NCBI GenBank assembly: GCA_022565415.1 | Contig: JAIUMT010000124.1 | Span: 1 to 8,540, forward strand | DNA: 8,540 nt | Origin: Balneolales bacterium | GTDB lineage: Bacteria; Bacteroidota; Rhodothermia; Balneolales; HLUCCA01 | Reading direction: 5' to 3' | In this document: positions 6,702 to 8,540 of the stretch, one piece after another | Layout: each line of letters begins with the position of its first letter | How positions within the stretch are numbered: the first letter of the stretch is position 1 | Program-made: the position numbers and the translations under genes | The notes under the pieces: model-generated | The model's input: the letters and a program-made list of their open reading frames with translations, nothing else | Database searches by the model: none | Told to the model about the DNA's origin: nothing

Positions 6702-7220
6702 TCAGTTGGAGTACAACAGCATGTTTGGAAGTGGAATTTGGTCGATTTCGTCGGGTGTGACGATCATGGTTCGGATTTTACGTCCGGCTACTTTTTCGGC
6801 TTTGGTTATTAGTTGGGCCAGGTAAGGGCGGTCGATTTCGGGAGAGACGATGGCCAGGTCGATCATGGTGGAATCGAGTCCGCGGGCCAGTTGTCCTGTT
6901 AAGTAGATGGAAATCGAGTCGCCCAGTTTTTGAGAGACGCTTTCGACCACTTTATCAACGCCGAAATGTTTGATGGCCATGGTTTGCAGCTCGTTAAAAA
7001 GCGGGTAGGTTGTGTTAACCTGGTACATTTTCTTGTTGCCCTCCCCGTGGGAGCTGAGAATTCCGGCGTTTTCGAAGCGATTTAGCTCGATACGAATAGA
7101 ATTTGAGCTTTCGGAGAACTCTTTTTCGAGTCCGCGCAGGTAGCCTGCCTCTTCTGGATTCAGGAAAAACCGAAGGAGGAGTTTAATGCGGGTTCTGTTG
7201 GAAATTAGGACGTCGAGCAC
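6702..7220 (-). CDS. Winged-helix regulator with a degenerate nucleotidyltransferase-like C-terminal domain
   Basis: A 172-residue protein starting at GTG (7220-7218). No ATG is available near the conserved-looking N-terminus LDVLISNRTRIKLLLRFFLN. Residues about 8-70 form an ArsR/MarR-like winged helix: YLRGLEKEF, SSNSIRIELNRFENAGIL, then GNKKMYQVN as the wing. Residues about 100-155 resemble the MNT/KNTase fold (SIYLTGQLARG, then MIDLAIV), but the catalytic signature is lost. The GS serine is Gln110 and the first aspartate of the DxD pair is Met119; only Asp121 remains. It is therefore more likely a sensor or scaffold than an enzyme. Similar proteins are found just upstream of UpxY-type genes in Bacteroidota polysaccharide loci (from memory of the family), so it probably regulates this operon. 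It lies 6 nt after the toxin-like gene and 1 nt before the NusG-like gene. Confidence 0.82.
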   Translation of the reverse strand: MLDVLISNRTRIKLLLRFFLNPEEAGYLRGLEKEFSESSNSIRIELNRFENAGILSSHGEGNKKMYQVNTTYPLFNELQTMAIKHFGVDKVVESVSQKLGDSISIYLTGQLARGLDSTMIDLAIVSPEIDRPYLAQLITKAEKVAGRKIRTMIVTPDEIDQIPLPNMLLYSN

Positions 7221-7226
7221 TTTGTT

Positions 7227-7574
7227 TTATGTGATGGTGTGGAAACCATCTTTTCTTACTGTTACGAGTTTGTTTATCGAGCTGAGTCTTGTTATTTCTG
7301 CCCAATTCGTATGAATGAATTTATGCAGGTCTGCCAACTTAAGATTACCGATTCGAATGTGAATCACTCGAGGTGGCGGTTGAGAAAGTACAATTTTGTG
7401 TGAAAAATCGGCGTCTTTGGTTACAATAGTGAGATTATGTTGTTGTGCATATTCCCAAATTTGCTCGTCAGTCCAAGAGTCACCTAAATCAAACTGATGT
7501 ATGTATGCATCATCGTGCCAAACTGAAAAATGATATGGCAGGTTGGCATCTACTAAAAAGCGTTTAGGAGTCAA
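7227..7574 (-). CDS. DUF5615 PIN-like toxin of a VapBC-like pair
   Basis: A 115-residue protein with the DUF5615 (Mut7-C/PIN-like) pattern. It has FLVDANLP at residues 6-13 with Asp9, then GDSWTDEQIWEYAQQHNLTI near 31-50, TKDADF at 52-57 with Asp54 and Asp56, and a late RVIHIRIGNL strand. The acidic residues match the metal-binding set of PIN-fold nucleases, so the expected activity is RNA cleavage, held in check by the DUF433 partner encoded upstream. The start must be TTG at 7574-7572. The frame is closed by the antitoxin's TAG only 3 nt upstream, and no ATG or GTG precedes VDANLP. Length fits the family. GC is about 33-38%, lower than the regulators that follow 6 nt later, which suggests separate ancestry. 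The domain call is strong; toxicity is inferred from the family. Confidence 0.85.
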   Translation of the reverse strand: MTPKRFLVDANLPYHFSVWHDDAYIHQFDLGDSWTDEQIWEYAQQHNLTIVTKDADFSHKIVLSQPPPRVIHIRIGNLKLADLHKFIHTNWAEITRLSSINKLVTVRKDGFHTIT

Positions 7575-7577
7575 AGT

Positions 7578-7808
7578 CTAGACCGCGTGAATGCTATACC
7601 GATTTTCCATGATACTTGCAGCGAATAGAAGCGCGGCGGTGATGTCTTCGGGTTCCAGGGAAGGAAACTGCATAAGAATATCTTCTTTCGTGTCGCCTTC
7701 GGCCAGGAATTCCAGTACGCTTTGCACCGTGATACGCTTGCCACGAAATGTTGGCTTGCCGTTGCAGATATCTGGATTGATAGTAATTCGGTTATTGAGT
7801 GTTGTCAT
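7578..7808 (-). CDS. DUF433 antitoxin of a VapBC-like pair
   Basis: A 76-residue protein from the ATG at 7808, matching DUF433 almost end to end: RITINPDICNGKPTFRGKRITV at residues 7-28, SVLEFLAEGDTKEDIL, FPSLEPEDITAALLFAA. DUF433 proteins are small helix-turn-helix antitoxins that neutralise DUF5615 toxins and usually repress their own promoter. An in-frame ATG at 7841 would add 11 residues, but these (ESAKHRKYTA region) are not part of the family, and that start lies inside a direct repeat likely to be the operator, so the shorter form is preferred. No clear ribosome site is seen for either. The toxin gene follows in the same frame after TAG-ACT. Confidence 0.88.
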   Translation of the reverse strand: MTTLNNRITINPDICNGKPTFRGKRITVQSVLEFLAEGDTKEDILMQFPSLEPEDITAALLFAASIMENRYSIHAV

Positions 7809-7835
7809 AGCTGTGTACTTTCGATGTTTGGCTGA

Positions 7836-7870
7836 TTCCATATAGCATAATGGTTTCCATATACCATAAT
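7836..7870. promoter_or_regulatory. Tandem 16-bp direct repeat upstream of the antitoxin gene, probable operator
   Basis: TTCCATATAGCATAAT (7836-7851) recurs as TTCCATATACCATAAT (7855-7870), differing at one base, with a 19-bp period. Each copy is partly palindromic (CCAT...ATGG). The pair lies 28-62 nt upstream of the preferred antitoxin ATG, where the promoter should be. This is the usual arrangement for autorepression by a toxin-antitoxin complex. Confidence 0.55.
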
Positions 7871-7916
7871 AACGAAAGAAAACTGAAAATTAGCTTAGGT
7901 TAGACTCGATTTTGGC

Positions 7917-7952
7917 ACGGCTTCGCCGTCGTCAGTCACATTTTCGTGGCTG
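7917..7952. repeat. Two adjacent small hairpins
   Basis: The first is ACGGC (7917-7921)/GCCGT (7925-7929) around a 3-nt loop. The second is CAGTCAC (7933-7939)/GTGGCTG (7946-7952) around 6 nt with one G-T pair. They lie about 110-145 nt upstream of the antitoxin ATG. Neither is followed by a T-run, so terminator function is not supported. RNA structure in the leader or a dispersed repeat are the alternatives. Confidence 0.4.
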
Positions 7953-8253
7953 AGAAAGATTCTGATTGAACTGTATTAGAATCGATATGTTCCGTAATTA
8001 GAGAAGATAGAGTACGTTGTTACGTCAATTATCGAAGAGTCTTTGAGTTGTTTTATTTGCTATACTTTGAGCAAGAAAATAACTCGATTTGGATGAGAAC
8101 AATACGTGATGTATCAAAATTTAGCTGTTATGCTAGTAAATAGAGTCTATTCCTGAAATGCACCCTACTATTTCTCTTTTCCCCGTATCTAAACCCAAAA
8201 TTAAGCTCTCGAATATTGTGTAACTATTTATTTCAACCTTTCTAATTACCCAG

Positions 8254-8284
8254 CCAATATAGGCGTCTTTTATTTTTGCAACAA
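8254..8284 (-). promoter_or_regulatory. Weak candidate minus-strand promoter for the whole operon
   Basis: On the minus strand TTGTTG (8284-8279) is followed by TATATTGG (8261-8254), one mismatch from the TAnnTTTG -7 element. Spacing is 20 nt from the first TTG and 17 nt from the second. A transcript from here would carry a leader of roughly 440 nt before the antitoxin start. The match is modest and no other evidence is available. Confidence 0.25.
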
Positions 8285-8363
8285 CAGGGAATATTTATGC
8301 AAATGGTGTATATCGTTAAGAAACGGTTGTGTTAAGGAATACTAATGTTTGTAAATAACGTTT

Positions 8364-8387
8364 GGGCGGGTGTAGCGGGGTTTTGGG
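8364..8387 (+). other. Canonical G-quadruplex motif
   Basis: Four G-runs lie at 8364-8366, 8368-8370, 8377-8380 and 8385-8387, with loops of 1, 6 and 4 nt on the plus strand, fitting G3+N1-7 rules. A second G-dense patch at 8437-8448 has three runs separated by single T residues. For minus-strand genes the G-rich strand is the non-template's complement, i.e. the template. Confidence 0.6.
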
Positions 8388-8460
8388 AGAGTTTTGGTGG
8401 TGTGGGGTGGTTGTGTGATTTTTTTGTTAAGAATTTGGGTGGGTGGGGAGATTGGTGGAA
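8377..8460 (-). promoter_or_regulatory. 84-nt C-rich, G-free stretch on the minus strand, possible Rho-utilisation (rut) site
   Basis: The plus strand has no C at all over these 84 positions and about 40 G. A minus-strand transcript would therefore be about 48% C with no G, unstructured and strongly C-over-G, which is the textbook composition of a rut site. It lies just before the operon and could end transcription arriving from the right. Rho use here is inferred from composition alone. Confidence 0.4.
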
Positions 8461-8475
8461 ACCCTATGCCACGGC

Positions 8476-8540
8476 TGTCATCCCGCACGAGCGAAGTAGG
8501 TGCGGGTGTATACTTGCATTGTCATCCCGCACGAGCGAAG
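8476..8540. repeat. REP-like palindromic repeat, one full unit and a second cut by the edge
   Basis: A 21-bp unit beginning TGTCATCCCGCACGAGCG occurs at 8476-8496 and again at 8520-8540, with a 44-bp period. Within the first copy CCCGCAC (8482-8488) pairs with GTGCGGG (8500-8506) around an 11-nt loop. GC-rich palindromes opening with GTCATCCCGC are a common type of dispersed intergenic repeat. The array continues past the window, so its length is unknown. Confidence 0.7.

Larger units (their letters stand above)
7871..8343. other. Gene-free leader region with small hairpins
   Basis: No reading frame with protein-like content is seen on either strand; the longest starts give peptides of under 20 residues. 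No tRNA-like signature is present. It contains tandem small hairpins at 7917-7952, a 6-bp inverted repeat GATTCT (7958-7963)/AGAATC (7978-7983), and a weak minus-strand promoter candidate at 8254-8284. The DNA is AT-rich. It most likely serves as promoter and leader for the minus-strand genes. Confidence 0.5.

Noticed and set aside
7809..7841. Longer antitoxin start at 7841
   Set aside because: The extra 11 residues do not belong to DUF433 and the start codon lies within the direct repeat proposed as operator.
7591..7845. 84-residue plus-strand frame opposite the antitoxin gene
   Set aside because: It is antisense to a clear DUF433 protein and has no family resemblance.
8093..8143. 16-codon plus-strand frame starting ATG AGA ACA
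   Set aside because: Too short, no ribosome site and no recognisable leader-peptide features.
8271..8278. Plus-strand TATTTTTG matching the -7 consensus TAnnTTTG
   Set aside because: No TTG lies at the expected -33 distance and no supported gene follows on the plus strand.
8345..8540. Plus-strand frame open from ATG at 8345 to the right edge, with AAGGA 6 nt upstream
   Set aside because: It is rich in Gly and Trp only because the DNA is G-rich and lacks C, and it reads straight through the REP-like repeats (VIPHERS-type peptide). No family resemblance is seen. The good ribosome-site match leaves a small chance that it is real.
7842..8540. CRISPR array or tRNA genes in the gene-free right end
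   Set aside because: Only two repeat copies are seen at the edge with hairpin character, and no tRNA T-loop or acceptor pattern is present.

Overview
The window reads as the 5' part of a surface-polysaccharide (capsule or exopolysaccharide) operon. All nine supported genes lie on the minus strand, so transcription runs from high to low coordinates. The gene content points to the Bacteroidota/Balneolota side of the tree: a UpxY-type NusG paralogue paired with a winged-helix protein, a Wzc kinase with a tyrosine-rich tail, few clear Shine-Dalgarno sites and many non-ATG starts. A Balneolales-like marine bacterium would fit, but that placement is tentative.

Layout in order of transcription. (1) 8540-7842 is a gene-poor leader. 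It holds a REP-like palindromic repeat at the window edge, an 84-nt stretch with no C on the plus strand (so no G on the minus strand), a G-quadruplex motif, small hairpins and a weak candidate promoter. (2) 7808-7227 is a type II toxin-antitoxin-like pair, a DUF433 antitoxin and a DUF5615 PIN-like toxin, preceded by a 16-bp direct repeat that may be its operator. (3) 7220-6188 holds two coupled regulators: a winged-helix protein with a degenerate nucleotidyltransferase-like domain, and a NusG-like antiterminator. (4) 6098-3192 holds the export machinery: a Wzc-type chain-length regulator/tyrosine kinase and an overlapping small SLBB-domain exported protein. (5) 3187-2840 is a non-coding AT-rich gap with three dyads. 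(6) 2839 to the left edge holds a hexapeptide acyltransferase, a Wzx-type flippase, and an incomplete protein with a ParB/sulfiredoxin-like GGKHR motif.

In the likely scheme the NusG paralogue lets RNA polymerase read the long operon. The acyltransferase decorates the repeat unit, Wzx flips it, and Wzc with the SLBB protein controls polymerisation and export. No glycosyltransferase, Wzy polymerase or full Wza is in view; they probably lie further left or elsewhere.

Base composition falls along the operon. It is about 50% GC in the NusG gene and the first part of wzc, about 38-40% in the rest of wzc, and about 25-35% in the acyltransferase and flippase genes. This is the usual signature of a conserved head joined to a variable, transferred glycan cassette.
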